Shown: positions 47,546-56,763 of the stretch, one piece after another | Layout: every line of letters starts with the position of its first letter | Position numbering within the stretch: the stretch's first letter is position 1 | Assembly (NCBI RefSeq): GCF_001954135.1 | Contig: NZ_MBEQ01000015.1 | Span: 62,001 to 126,000 of the forward strand | Direction of reading: 5' to 3' | DNA: 64,000 bases | Source of the DNA: Mycobacterium sp. GA-1841 | GTDB taxonomy: Bacteria > Actinomycetota > Actinomycetes > Mycobacteriales > Mycobacteriaceae | The notes under the pieces: model-generated | What the model saw: the letters and a program-made list of their open reading frames with translations, nothing else | Database searches by the model: none | Told to the model about the DNA's origin: nothing | Position numbers and translations under genes: made by a program

Positions 47546-48639
47546 GTCGCCCCCAGTCCGGTCAGGATGGTCTTGAATTTGGTGGTGGTCTCGTCGACTT
47601 CGTCGTCGGGATCGGATTCGGCGACGATACCGCCGCCGGCGCTGGCCAGCGCCGTGCGTCGGTCCGGGGACAACACCGCGCAGCGGATCGACACCACCCA
47701 GCGTCCATCACCACTGCTGTCGCACCAACCGACGGCTCCCGCATAGAAACCGCGGTCACCCTCCAGCTCGCCGATCAACGCCGCCGCGGCGTCGGTAGGT
47801 ACTCCGCCGACCGCCGGGGTCGGATGCAGTACCAGCGCCAGATCGATTGCGGTGGTGCTTTTTTCGCGAAGTCGGCCCACGACCGGGGTACTCAGATGCC
47901 ACAACGCGTCGGTACCGTGCAGTTCTGGTTCGTCGGCGATCTGCAGATCCACACACAACGGATTCAGCGCCTGACGCATCATGTCGACCACGAGTTGATG
48001 CTCGTGGCGGTTCTTCGCCGAGGCGGCCAGTGCGGCCGCATTGGTCGCGTCGACGGCAGGGTCGGCCGACCGCGGCGCCGACCCGGCGAACGGCCGGCAG
48101 ATCACCCTCTCGCCGTCGCGGGCAACCAGCAACTCGGGGCTGGCGCCGACCAGCACGGTGCCGGCGTGCGCGGCCCCGGCCGGGGACAGATCTGCCAGGT
48201 AGACGGTGGCGGCCGGGTCGGCATCAGCCAACCTGCGCAACACACTTCGCACGTCCCAGCGGGACTCCGCGGTGAGCCGCAGGGCGCGGGCCAGCACCAC
48301 CTTGTCGATCGGTACCTGCGGATCCTTCAACCGCCGGATGGCCTCGGCCACCCGCTCACGGTGCACCGAACCTGGTGGCAGGGTTTCGCGGTCCACGATG
48401 ACCGGAGGTGCCTCGGTCGGCCAGTCCGGCAGCGCATCGGTGAACCGGACCTTCTCGGGCTCGTACAGCGCGGCCGGTGCCGACGAGCTGAACGGCAAGG
48501 CGCCCAACACGATTGGTGTTCCGGAACGCAACGCCGCCTGGGCGTCGGCGATGTCGGCGAATCCGGCGCGCACGCCTTCGGCCAACACGGCGCCGTTCGG
48601 CCCGGCCGACACGAACGACGGGTTCACTGCGACAGACAC
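47542..48639 (-). CDS. entC: Isochorismate synthase
   Basis: Converts chorismate to isochorismate for siderophore or menaquinone biosynthesis. The 365-residue protein has the chorismate-binding fold with KVVLARALRL, CRPFAGSAPRS, KNRHEHQLVVDMMR, LHPTPAVGG (catalytic Glu/His region), ELEGDRGFYAGAVGWCD and SAGGGIVAESDPDDEVDET (magnesium and base residues). It is the Rv3215 orthologue. The GTG at 48639 overlaps the end of the phosphoglycerate-mutase-like gene by 16 bp; a GTG at 48627 shortens this. No siderophore cluster is in the window. Confidence 0.93.
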   Translation of the reverse strand: MSVAVNPSFVSAGPNGAVLAEGVRAGFADIADAQAALRSGTPIVLGALPFSSSAPAALYEPEKVRFTDALPDWPTEAPPVIVDRETLPPGSVHRERVAEAIRRLKDPQVPIDKVVLARALRLTAESRWDVRSVLRRLADADPAATVYLADLSPAGAAHAGTVLVGASPELLVARDGERVICRPFAGSAPRSADPAVDATNAAALAASAKNRHEHQLVVDMMRQALNPLCVDLQIADEPELHGTDALWHLSTPVVGRLREKSTTAIDLALVLHPTPAVGGVPTDAAAALIGELEGDRGFYAGAVGWCDSSGDGRWVVSIRCAVLSPDRRTALASAGGGIVAESDPDDEVDETTTKFKTILTGLGAT

Positions 48640-49235
48640 GGGTTGGGGTGACCGGTCAGGCCCAGCGCGGTGATCTGACGCACGCCGTGCTCGAAACCGC
48701 AGACCGCAAGCGACGCCGGCACCATCGACACCCGGATGCCGTCGGTGACCGGAAGTTCCGTCCACCGGGTCAAGATCGCGCGGGAGAAATGGCCGTGCCC
48801 GACGAACACCACGTCCCGGGTGGGCAGATGCCCCAAGGCCAGGGCCACAGCCTCGTCGGCGCGGGCGCTGACCTGGGCCGAGTTCTCCCCGCCGGGGCAA
48901 CCATGGGTCCAGACCAGCCAGTCGGGCACGCGTGTGCGGATCTGCGCGGTCGTCAGTCCCTCGTAGTCCCCGTAATCCCACTCCGACAGCACCGGGTCGA
49001 CCTCGTCGACATGCAGCCCCGCCAGCTCGGCGGTGTCCAGTGCGCGGCGCCGCGGGCTGCTGATCACCAGCGGCTCGGTCAATTGCAGTTCGGCGAGCGC
49101 CGGACGGGCCAGCGCGGCCTGCTCGCGTCCGGTTTCGGTGAGTTCCAACTCGGTGCGTCCGGTGTGCCTACCGGTCGCCGACCATTCGGTTTCGCCGTGG
49201 CGAAGCAGGATCAGGCGGTGCAGGCGGTCGCTCAC
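48624..49235 (-). CDS. Histidine-phosphatase family protein (Rv3214-like)
   Basis: A 203-residue protein with the RHGE motif (LILLRHGETEWS, residues 8-19), SSPRRRALDTA, EWDYGDYEGLT and the second His in FVGHGHFSRAIL. H37Rv Rv3214, of the same length, was annotated as a phosphoglycerate mutase (gpm2), but its purified protein behaves as an acid phosphatase; the same probably applies here. The GTG at 49235 is the divergent start opposite the ParA-like gene, 58 bp away. Confidence 0.92.
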   Translation of the reverse strand: MSDRLHRLILLRHGETEWSATGRHTGRTELELTETGREQAALARPALAELQLTEPLVISSPRRRALDTAELAGLHVDEVDPVLSEWDYGDYEGLTTAQIRTRVPDWLVWTHGCPGGENSAQVSARADEAVALALGHLPTRDVVFVGHGHFSRAILTRWTELPVTDGIRVSMVPASLAVCGFEHGVRQITALGLTGHPNPCLSQ

Positions 49236-49293
49236 ACCGGCGATTCTGCCGCACGTCACGGCAATGGCGTCGAGAGCGTGCTTGGATGAAGGT

Positions 49294-50091
49294 GTGACTC
49301 GAGTATTAGCGGTCGCCAATCAAAAGGGTGGGGTAGCCAAGACGACGACGGTGGCGTCGCTGGGTGCGGCGATGGCCGAGCAGGGGCGACGGGTACTGCT
49401 GGTCGATCTGGATCCGCAAGGCTGTCTGACGTTTTCATTGGGTCACGACCCCGACAAATTGCCGGTATCCGTACATGAGGTGCTGCTCGGCGACGTCGAA
49501 CCGGGGGCGGCCCTGGTCGAGACGGCCGAGGGGATGACGCTGCTGCCGGCCAACATCGATTTGGCCGGTTCGGAAGCCATGCTGTTGATGCGAGCCGGGC
49601 GGGAGTACGCGCTCAAACGCGCCTTGGCCAAGGTCGAATCCGATTTCGACGTGGTGATCATCGACTGCCCACCGTCGCTGGGTGTGCTGACGCTCAACGG
49701 CCTCACGGCCGCCCACGAGGTGATCGTGCCGTTGCAGTGCGAGACGCTGGCCCATCGCGGCGTGGGGCAGTTCCTGCGCACGATCGCTGACGTGCAGCAG
49801 ATCACCAATCCCGAGCTCACGCTGCTGGGCGCGCTGCCGACACTCTACGACTCGCGCACCACCCACAGCCGGGATGTGCTGCTCGACGTCGCCGACCGGT
49901 ACCAGCTGCCGGTGTTGGCCCCGCCGATTCCGCGGACGGTGCGGTTCGCCGAGGCGAGCGCGTCGGGGTGCTCGGTGTTGGCCGGCCGTAAGAGCAAGGG
50001 CGGACTGGCCTACCGGGAGTTGGCGCAGGCGCTGCTCAAACACTGGAAGTCCGGCAAGAAGCTGCCCACCTTCACCCCTGAGGTGGGGTAG
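49294..50091 (+). CDS. Orphan ParA/Soj-family ATPase (Rv3213c-like)
   Basis: A 265-residue deviant-Walker ATPase. It has KGGVAKTTTVASLGAAMAEQG (signature Lys, about residues 10-29), VLLVDLDPQGCLTFSLG, VVIIDCPPSLGVLTLNGL (Walker B) and a C-terminal helical end. Such ATPases position DNA or protein cargoes. No ParB or parS is seen beside it, so it is an orphan relative to the chromosomal parAB. It is followed after 8 bp by a PP2C-like gene that H37Rv lacks at this place, making a two-gene unit of unknown purpose. Confidence 0.9.
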   Translation: MTRVLAVANQKGGVAKTTTVASLGAAMAEQGRRVLLVDLDPQGCLTFSLGHDPDKLPVSVHEVLLGDVEPGAALVETAEGMTLLPANIDLAGSEAMLLMRAGREYALKRALAKVESDFDVVIIDCPPSLGVLTLNGLTAAHEVIVPLQCETLAHRGVGQFLRTIADVQQITNPELTLLGALPTLYDSRTTHSRDVLLDVADRYQLPVLAPPIPRTVRFAEASASGCSVLAGRKSKGGLAYRELAQALLKHWKSGKKLPTFTPEVG

Positions 50092-50099
50092 TCGCGGCG

Positions 50100-50804
50100 A
50101 TGGTTTCGGTGTTGCGGGCGGCGACGGCCACCGATCAGGGCCCGGTGCGTGAGAGCAACCAGGATTCGTTGCTCGCCGACGGCATTCTGTACGCGGTGGC
50201 CGACGGTTTCGGCCCCGAAGGTGAACACGCCAGCCGGATCGCCGTGGACACGCTGGCCGCCGCGTTCGCCGCGGCCCCGGACCGTGACGGGTTGTCCGGT
50301 GCCGTGCAGCGGGCCAACGATGAGGTGTACGCGCATGTCAGCGCCTCCGGGACGAGTTCGGGCGCCACGCTGACGTTGGTGGCGCTCTTCGCCGACGAGC
50401 AGGGCGGACCGGTCGTCATCAACATCGGGGACTCGCCGTTGAACCGCATCCGTGACGGGGTGATGCACCAGCTCACCGACGATCACAGTGTGTCGGGGGA
50501 GTTGGTCCGGACCGGCGAGATCACCCGCGAGGAGGCACGCTTTCACCCGCACCGTCATCTGCTGACCCGGGCGCTGGGGATCGGCCCGGTCATCCGGCCC
50601 GATCTGTTCGACCTCGACTGCCGTCCCGGTGACCGGCTGGTGATCAGCAGCGACGGGCTGTTCGCCGGTGCAGAGGACGCGGACGTGGTCGCCGCGGCCG
50701 GCACCGGCGTCGAACCCGCGGATGCGGCGTGGCGGCTGGTTCAGGTCGCCAACGATGCCGGGGGCAGCGACAACACCACCGTGATCGTGATCGACATCGG
50801 GTGA
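50100..50804 (+). CDS. PP2C-like serine/threonine phosphatase
   Basis: A 234-residue cytosolic PP2C-fold protein. It has RESNQDS (residues 17-23), VADGFGPEGEHAS (33-45), SGATLTLV, INIGDSPLNRI, LTDDHSVSGEL, ISSDGLF and GGSDNTTVIVID. The metal Asp residues are present (QD22, AD35G, SDG, SDN), but the usual DGMGG box is DGFGP and GDSR is GDSP. It may be an active enzyme with an altered pocket. It lacks the transmembrane and extracellular parts of PstP. The gene directly follows the ParA ATPase and is convergent with the Rv3212-like gene. Confidence 0.87.
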   Translation: MVSVLRAATATDQGPVRESNQDSLLADGILYAVADGFGPEGEHASRIAVDTLAAAFAAAPDRDGLSGAVQRANDEVYAHVSASGTSSGATLTLVALFADEQGGPVVINIGDSPLNRIRDGVMHQLTDDHSVSGELVRTGEITREEARFHPHRHLLTRALGIGPVIRPDLFDLDCRPGDRLVISSDGLFAGAEDADVVAAAGTGVEPADAAWRLVQVANDAGGSDNTTVIVIDIG

Positions 50805-50820
50805 ACCTTCGGGCCGGGGC

Positions 50821-52059
50821 CTATCCGGCGCCCAGCGCCACCAGTTGTGTCCCGCGCTGCTCGAGCAGCGTGTCTCCGGCCACGGCCGGAACCACCGGCG
50901 CGACGCTGGGCGTGCGCGGCAGCGCGATGTGACGTATCCCGGCCCCGGTCTGCTGATCGAAGACGTCGTAGCCGTCGTTGACCGGCACCAGCAGTTGCCC
51001 GGCCATCACCGTGGCGGGCCCGACGGGCAGATGACGGCCGGCCTCGTCCACGGTGGGCGTCACGGTGAACTTGTACTGCAGCCCGCTTCCTCCGGTGGTG
51101 CTGAACACGAGCACGGAATCACCCGTCCACCAGGTGATCAGGTCACCGGCGCGGGTGGCGGCCGACTGCGCGGCGGGCGCCTTCGGCAGCGGCAGGCTGG
51201 CCAGTGTCTTCCCGGTTTCGTCGATGACGTTCACCATCGGCCGGGGCAGCGGCAGGTATACCGCCGACGTCGTGCCCGACACCGCGATCACCTGGGCTCC
51301 GGACTCGTCGGTGATGTCCTGCAGATCGACGTAGCGCACCTCGGGAGTGTCTTCTTCGTCGGCGGGGCGCAGCAGCGTGAGCCGGATGAATTTGCTCTTC
51401 GGGCAGGATTCGAGCACTGACACCGCCGACGAACTCGCCGCCGCCGACAGCTGCCGGCACACCGGGGAGGCCGGAACGTCGGGCTTGATGCGCGCGTCCA
51501 GCGCGCCGTACGAGAGCATCCGGACCATGTCCGACCGCCACAACTCCAGACGACTGTCCCCGGCGGAGAGCACGGTCGTTCCGTCCGTGGACAGTCGTAC
51601 CTCGGGATCGGCGTAGGCCGTGCGTGCGGGCCCCCGTCGCCCGGTCTTGCCGTCGACCGTGCTGGCTTGTCCGCAACCGCGGACGTCCGGGTACACCGCC
51701 ACCGCGTACTGGTACACCGAGGTGACCCCGCAGAGTTCGAGATCGCGGGCATAGCTCCACAACACTGCCCCGCTCACGGGGTCGCGGCCCTCGACAGTGG
51801 AGCCCTCACCGGTCACCACCGATCCACCGGCAAGTACGGGCTGGGTGGTTTTCGGGCTGTCGGTGACCCACAGCTGTTGCAGACCGGCCGGCACCTCACG
51901 GGCCGGGGTCAGGTACGGCACGGGTTCGACGGCGGGCCTACTGAGGGTGGCGCGGGCATCACTGGTCCACCAGATCAGCCCGGCCGCCACGGCGACGATC
52001 GCGACGATGGCCAGTGCGGCAGCGATGTCGCCGCGGGTGCGGCGTTCGGGTTTGACCAC
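50821..52059 (-). CDS. Membrane-anchored PQQ/beta-propeller-like protein (Rv3212-like)
   Basis: A 412-residue alanine/valine-rich protein with one N-terminal membrane anchor (about residues 12-31, AAALAIVAIVAVAAGLIWW) and a large extracytoplasmic part of repeated beta-strand motifs (GRDPVSGAVLWSYARD, DVFDQQTGAGIRHIALP) typical of a PQQ-type propeller. Cysteines in ELCGVT, DVRGCGQ, SPVCRQ and ESCPKS could pair. It is the Rv3212 orthologue; function is unknown. Starts GTG at 52059. The helicase gene ends 20 bp upstream, so it could be co-transcribed with rhlE. Confidence 0.85.
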   Translation of the reverse strand: MVKPERRTRGDIAAALAIVAIVAVAAGLIWWTSDARATLSRPAVEPVPYLTPAREVPAGLQQLWVTDSPKTTQPVLAGGSVVTGEGSTVEGRDPVSGAVLWSYARDLELCGVTSVYQYAVAVYPDVRGCGQASTVDGKTGRRGPARTAYADPEVRLSTDGTTVLSAGDSRLELWRSDMVRMLSYGALDARIKPDVPASPVCRQLSAAASSSAVSVLESCPKSKFIRLTLLRPADEEDTPEVRYVDLQDITDESGAQVIAVSGTTSAVYLPLPRPMVNVIDETGKTLASLPLPKAPAAQSAATRAGDLITWWTGDSVLVFSTTGGSGLQYKFTVTPTVDEAGRHLPVGPATVMAGQLLVPVNDGYDVFDQQTGAGIRHIALPRTPSVAPVVPAVAGDTLLEQRGTQLVALGAG

Positions 52060-52079
52060 TGACCGGTCTTGTCTGGCGG

Positions 52080-53576
52080 TCAGCCGGCCGTTGCCGTCTC
52101 GGTCTTCCGGGGGCGACGCCGACGGCGGCGACGCGCGGTGTGCGTTGCCTCACCGGCGGTGTCTTCCGATTCGCTCACCGGCTCGGCCTCGGAGTCGGCC
52201 GGTGCCGCGGTGCCCTCGGGGTGTCCGCTGACCGATTGTCCGCCGCGGGTACGCCGACGGGTGCGGGTCTTGGTCTTGGCCGGTCGGTCTGTCGAATCGG
52301 CCGAGGAGATGCGCTTTTCGTCGCTGCTGCGTTTTGCGGCGACCTTAGGCGGTGCCCCGATGGTGCCGGTCACGTCTGCCGGGATGTTCAGCTCTTCGTA
52401 GATATGCGGTGAGCTGGAATAAGTTTCGGCAGGATCAGGGCAGCCGAGCTCGAGCGCCTTGTCGATCGTTTCCCAGCGGCTCAGCTCGTCCCAGTCGACC
52501 AGGGTGATGGCGACGCCGGTCTTGCCGGCGCGACCCGTGCGCCCGATGCGGTGCACGTATGCCTGCTCGTCTTCGGGGCACTGGTAGTTGATGACGTGCG
52601 TGACGTCGTCGATATCAATACCGCGGGCGGCCACATCGGTGGCGACCAGCACGTCGACGGCTCCCGTGCGGAACGACTTCAGGGCCTTCTCGCGGGCGCC
52701 CTGTCCGAGGTCGCCGTGCACGGCGCCGACCTTGAACCCGCGCTCGGCGAGCTCGTCGGACACCTTCTGCGCGGTGCGCTTGGTGCGGGTGAAGATCATC
52801 GTTGCGCCGCGGCCTTCGGCCTGCAGGATCCGGCTGACCAACTCCGACTTGTCCAGGGCGTGGGCCCGGTAGACGAACTGCTCGGTGGTGTCGTGGGTGG
52901 CCGCCGAGTGCGGGGCCTCGGCCCGGATGTGGGTGGGCTGGTTCATGAACGTGCGAGCCAGCGTGATGATCGGGTCGGGCATGGTGGCCGAGAACAGCAT
53001 CGACTGCCGGTCGTCGGGGGTCAGCCGCAGGATGCGCTCGATGTCCGGGAGGAAGCCGAGGTCCAGCATCTCGTCGGCCTCGTCGAGCACCAGAACCGAC
53101 AGCCCGCCCAGCTGCAGGTGGCCCTGCTGGGCCAGGTCGAGCAGCCGGCCCGGGGTGCCCACGACGACGTCGACGCCCTTGCGCAGGGCCTCGATCTGGG
53201 GCTCGTAGGGTCGGCCGCCGTAAATGGAGGTGACGGAGAACTTGCGGTCACCGGCGGTGAGGTATTTCGAGGCGCCGGCGAGATCATCATAGACCTGCAG
53301 GCACAGCTCACGGGTGGGCACCACGATCAGTGCGCGCGGCGTGCCGTTGAGCGGGCGGGACTCGTCGCTGGAGACCCGGTGCAGGAGCGGGACGCCGAAT
53401 GCATAGGTCTTGCCCATACCGGTGCGGGCCTGACCGATCAGGTCGTCACCGGCCAGGGCCAGCGGCAGGGTCAGCTCTTGGATGGCAAAGGGGTGTTGAA
53501 TACCGGTTTCGCTGAGTGCGCGGACGATTTCGTCGCGGACACCGAGTTCGGCAAACGTTTTATTTACATGCGTCAT
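52080..53576 (-). CDS. rhlE: DEAD-box ATP-dependent RNA helicase RhlE
   Basis: RNA helicase for RNA degradation and cold or stress adaptation. The 498-residue protein has the Q-motif (FAELGV...PFAIQ), motif [10 protein letters not shown], motif Ia [15 protein letters not shown] (FSATMP), motif [11 protein letters not shown] and motif [11 protein letters not shown] basic, disordered C-terminus ([27 protein letters not shown]) is likely an RNA-binding tail. ATG 53576 ([13 protein letters not shown]) fits Rv3211; an ATG at 53612 would add 12 residues. A long leader with an inverted repeat precedes it. Confidence 0.94.
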   Translation of the reverse strand: MTHVNKTFAELGVRDEIVRALSETGIQHPFAIQELTLPLALAGDDLIGQARTGMGKTYAFGVPLLHRVSSDESRPLNGTPRALIVVPTRELCLQVYDDLAGASKYLTAGDRKFSVTSIYGGRPYEPQIEALRKGVDVVVGTPGRLLDLAQQGHLQLGGLSVLVLDEADEMLDLGFLPDIERILRLTPDDRQSMLFSATMPDPIITLARTFMNQPTHIRAEAPHSAATHDTTEQFVYRAHALDKSELVSRILQAEGRGATMIFTRTKRTAQKVSDELAERGFKVGAVHGDLGQGAREKALKSFRTGAVDVLVATDVAARGIDIDDVTHVINYQCPEDEQAYVHRIGRTGRAGKTGVAITLVDWDELSRWETIDKALELGCPDPAETYSSSPHIYEELNIPADVTGTIGAPPKVAAKRSSDEKRISSADSTDRPAKTKTRTRRRTRGGQSVSGHPEGTAAPADSEAEPVSESEDTAGEATHTARRRRRRRPRKTETATAG

Positions 53577-53872
53577 GGTTGGTAGAGGTGGCCTTTCACT
53601 GTCAAACCTCATGGGCATCCAGCGCACACGGAGTTTGACGGTGAAACGGTCGGGTTCGCCCGGGATACCTTCCGTATCCGTCGGCGCTGCCGATCCGCTG
53701 GGCCCAGCTCCACAGGGCGGGCCAACTGCGTGCACGCACATTTCCTGGTAGCGGTTCAGGCGCTGAAACAGTCGGCTCGAAGCCGTTACCATTTGCCATT
53801 GTAGCTGGTCGCGCGAGCTGGGCCCATTTGCCAGCTGCTCGTGGGGTCCCGGTCACGTCTAGAGTTGGCGTC
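53577..53872. other. 296-bp divergent control region, rhlE and ferritin-like gene
   Basis: Contains a 14-bp inverted repeat with one mismatch at 53594-53607 and 53633-53646, 18 bp upstream of the rhlE start. On the minus strand there is a TACAAT hexamer (53798-53803) that fits a -10 box and would give rhlE a leader of about 215 nt. No gene is supported in the gap. Confidence 0.5.
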
Positions 53873-54571
53873 ATGAATTCGCCTCAGTCTGCCGCGCAAC
53901 AGATCGTCGAACCGGTCGATTCGGGCGTGACGGCGGATCACCCCGGCGTCAACGAGTTGTTCGCGGTGCTGGCCTACGGCGAGGTCGCCGCGTTCTACCG
54001 GCTCACCGACGAGGCGCGGATGGCTCCCAATCTGCGGGGCCGGATCAACATGGCGAGCATGGCCGCCGCCGAGATGGGCCACTACGAGTTGTTGCGGGAT
54101 GCGTTGGAGCGCAGGGGAGTTGACGTCGTCCCCGCGATGACGAAGTACGCCTCGGTGTTGGAGAACTACCACCGGATGACCACTCCGAGTACCTGGCTGG
54201 AGGCGTTGGTCAAGACCTACATCGGTGACGCGCTGGCGGCGGATTTCTATCTGGAGATCGCCGACGCGTTGCCTCAAGAGGTGTCCGCGGTGGTGCGCGC
54301 GGTGCTCGCCGAAACGGGGCATTCTCAGTTCGTCGTGGCCGAGGTACGGGCGGCGGTGACGGCCAGCGATCGGCAGCGGCACCGGTTGGCGTTGTGGGCG
54401 CGGCGGCTGCTCGGCGAGGCGGTCACCCAGGCACAGTACGTACTGGCCGATCACGACGAACTCGTCGACCTGGTGATGTCGAGCGGTGAAGGTCTGACCC
54501 AGCTGGCGGAGTTCTTCGACCGGTTGCAGAACACCCACCAGTCCCGGATGCAGGAACTGGGCCTGGCGTAA
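53873..54571 (+). CDS. Ferritin-like fold protein (Rv3210c-like)
   Basis: A 232-residue helical protein. Helices carry the spaced Glu/His residues of a ferritin-like di-metal site (VAAFYRLTDEARM, AAAEMGHYELL, DFYLEIADALP, AETGHSQFVV). This resembles the MiaE-like or DUF4439 ferritin-like group and matches H37Rv Rv3210c (231 residues). Activity is unknown; an oxidative or tRNA-hydroxylase role would be speculation. ATG 53873 was preferred to an in-frame start at 53828. Confidence 0.84.
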   Translation: MNSPQSAAQQIVEPVDSGVTADHPGVNELFAVLAYGEVAAFYRLTDEARMAPNLRGRINMASMAAAEMGHYELLRDALERRGVDVVPAMTKYASVLENYHRMTTPSTWLEALVKTYIGDALAADFYLEIADALPQEVSAVVRAVLAETGHSQFVVAEVRAAVTASDRQRHRLALWARRLLGEAVTQAQYVLADHDELVDLVMSSGEGLTQLAEFFDRLQNTHQSRMQELGLA

Positions 54572-54604
54572 TACCCGCCAGACCCAGTCCTTCCTGCCTG
54601 CTGC

Positions 54605-55429
54605 TTATTGCGTGCAGGTGGTGATCATCGTGTTGTTGGCCTGCTGGACCAGCACTGTGCCCGATGCGTCGGTGATCGAGCAGTTGAGCTGACCCGCGAC
54701 GCTGGTCGCGGTCACCGACTTGAGCTGCACCCCCGGATTGAGCACCACGGTCTTGGCCCACGGCAGCGCGACGTTGATGTCGGTCTGCAGGGCCCCCTGC
54801 TCGTCGGTGTAGACGATTGTCACGAGGTCGATGAGCTGCCGGTTCCCGGTCACCCGGTAGGTGATGGCGTTCGGCGTGGCGATGCCCGCGGGCGGGGCCG
54901 CCTCGACCGGCGGCGCCACGGGAGCCGGTGCCACGGTTGCGCTGGGCGTCGGGGTCACCGTGGTCACGGTCTCCGGTGACAACGGCGCGGTGGGTGCCGC
55001 GCGCGGGGGCGCCGGCTTGGTGGTGGCGTCCTGCGCCGGTGCGGTGGTCTGCGTCGGAGCGGCCGACGGGGTCAGGCTCGCCGAGACGGAACCGCTGTCG
55101 CCTCCGCCGAGGATCACCGAGGTGCAGACCACCGCCACCACGAGCACCACCCCGGCCACTGCAGCCACCCAGATCCAGCGCCGGTCCAGTGGTTCCTCGT
55201 AGAAGGTGACCTCGTCGTCGTACTCGGCGTCGTAGTCCGCGTCGTACTCCGCGGCGTAGTCGGTGCCGTGATCCGTGCCGCCGCGCCCGGCGCTGCGGTC
55301 AGCGGTGTAGCTGCTCGGGTAGTCGCTCTGGTAGTCGGGCCGGTAGCCCGCGTATCCGCTCGGCTCGTACGGGTGATCCCCGACGCGCTCGGTCGGCGTG
55401 GTGTCATACGGCGAATAATGCCTGGTCAT
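54605..55429 (-). CDS. MmpS-like membrane protein with Tyr/Asp-rich N-terminus (Rv3209-like)
   Basis: A 274-residue single-pass protein. A cytosolic N-terminus rich in Tyr and Asp (YRPDYQSDYPSSY, YAAEYDADYDAEYDDE) comes first. One membrane helix follows (about 85-108, WIWVAAVAGVVLVVAVVCTSVIL), then a long Thr/Pro/Ala-rich linker. The C-terminal domain has the MmpS pattern (ITYRVTGNRQLIDLVTIVYTDEQG, LPWAKTVVL, QLNCSITDASG). MmpS proteins assist MmpL lipid exporters, but no mmpL is nearby. H37Rv Rv3209 is shorter (186 residues), so the N-terminal acidic extension is notable. Confidence 0.82.
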   Translation of the reverse strand: MTRHYSPYDTTPTERVGDHPYEPSGYAGYRPDYQSDYPSSYTADRSAGRGGTDHGTDYAAEYDADYDAEYDDEVTFYEEPLDRRWIWVAAVAGVVLVVAVVCTSVILGGGDSGSVSASLTPSAAPTQTTAPAQDATTKPAPPRAAPTAPLSPETVTTVTPTPSATVAPAPVAPPVEAAPPAGIATPNAITYRVTGNRQLIDLVTIVYTDEQGALQTDINVALPWAKTVVLNPGVQLKSVTATSVAGQLNCSITDASGTVLVQQANNTMITTCTQ

Positions 55430-55659
55430 GAGGCTGTCCCAGTCGTCTCGTCCAATATCGGCCCTGATGCTATCGAGGCAGAAGTGACAGATGAGGCGCT
55501 GTGCCGCGTGTGTCGGTCACGGTCCGGACTCGGTTCGGTATCTGCGTTTCGCGCACGGCGTAGCCCGGCGGTGCCCCGCTCACGGCGCCGGTCCGCTGCC
55601 GTCCACTAGCCTGCTCAGGGAAGTCGACAAGCGACGTGAGAAAGAAAGAAGGGCCCAGC

Positions 55660-55899
55660 GTGGAGGTCAAGATCGGTGTCACGGACAGCCCGCGCGAGCT
55701 GACCTTCAACAGCGCGCAGACACCCAGCGAGGTGGAGCAGCAGGTCACCGAGGCGCTCGCCAAGGATTCGGGTGTGCTGGCGTTGACCGATGAGAAGGGT
55801 CGGCGTTTCCTCGTGCAGAACAGCCGGATCGCCTACGTCGAGATCGGCGCCGCCGATGTGCGTCGGGTCGGTTTCGGTGTGGGGGCGGAATCCGCCTGA
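55660..55899 (+). CDS. DUF3107 protein (Rv3208A/TB9.4-like)
   Basis: A 79-residue small protein reading VEVKIGVTDSPRELTFNSAQ, then TLTDEKGRRFLVQ-like strands, and ending IGAADVRRVGFGVGAESA. It corresponds to M. tuberculosis TB9.4 (about 90 residues), an abundant antigenic protein of unknown function; DUF3107 has a simple alpha/beta plan. The GTG at 55660 is preceded by AAAGAAAGAAGG. An in-frame ATG 24 bp earlier (MRKKEGPS) overlaps this Shine-Dalgarno stretch and is rejected. It is convergent with the TetR gene, only 3 bp between stops. Confidence 0.88.
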   Translation: MEVKIGVTDSPRELTFNSAQTPSEVEQQVTEALAKDSGVLALTDEKGRRFLVQNSRIAYVEIGAADVRRVGFGVGAESA

Positions 55900-55902
55900 G
55901 TG

Positions 55903-56646
<744 letters not shown>

Positions 56647-56763
56647 TCACATCCGTCGTGCGGGCGCCCGCGAAACGGGCGCGGGTTTCGAAATGACACC
56701 AGCGTGGTCACGGCATTACTGCGCCCCGGGCCGCTCCACAGCAGTCTGTGCCATTCTGGTCCG

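Noticed and set aside
54605..55429. YDADYDAEYDDE-type acidic repeat as a calcium-binding or cell-wall repeat
   Set aside because: It is on the cytosolic side of the only membrane helix and has no defined repeat unit; low-complexity only.
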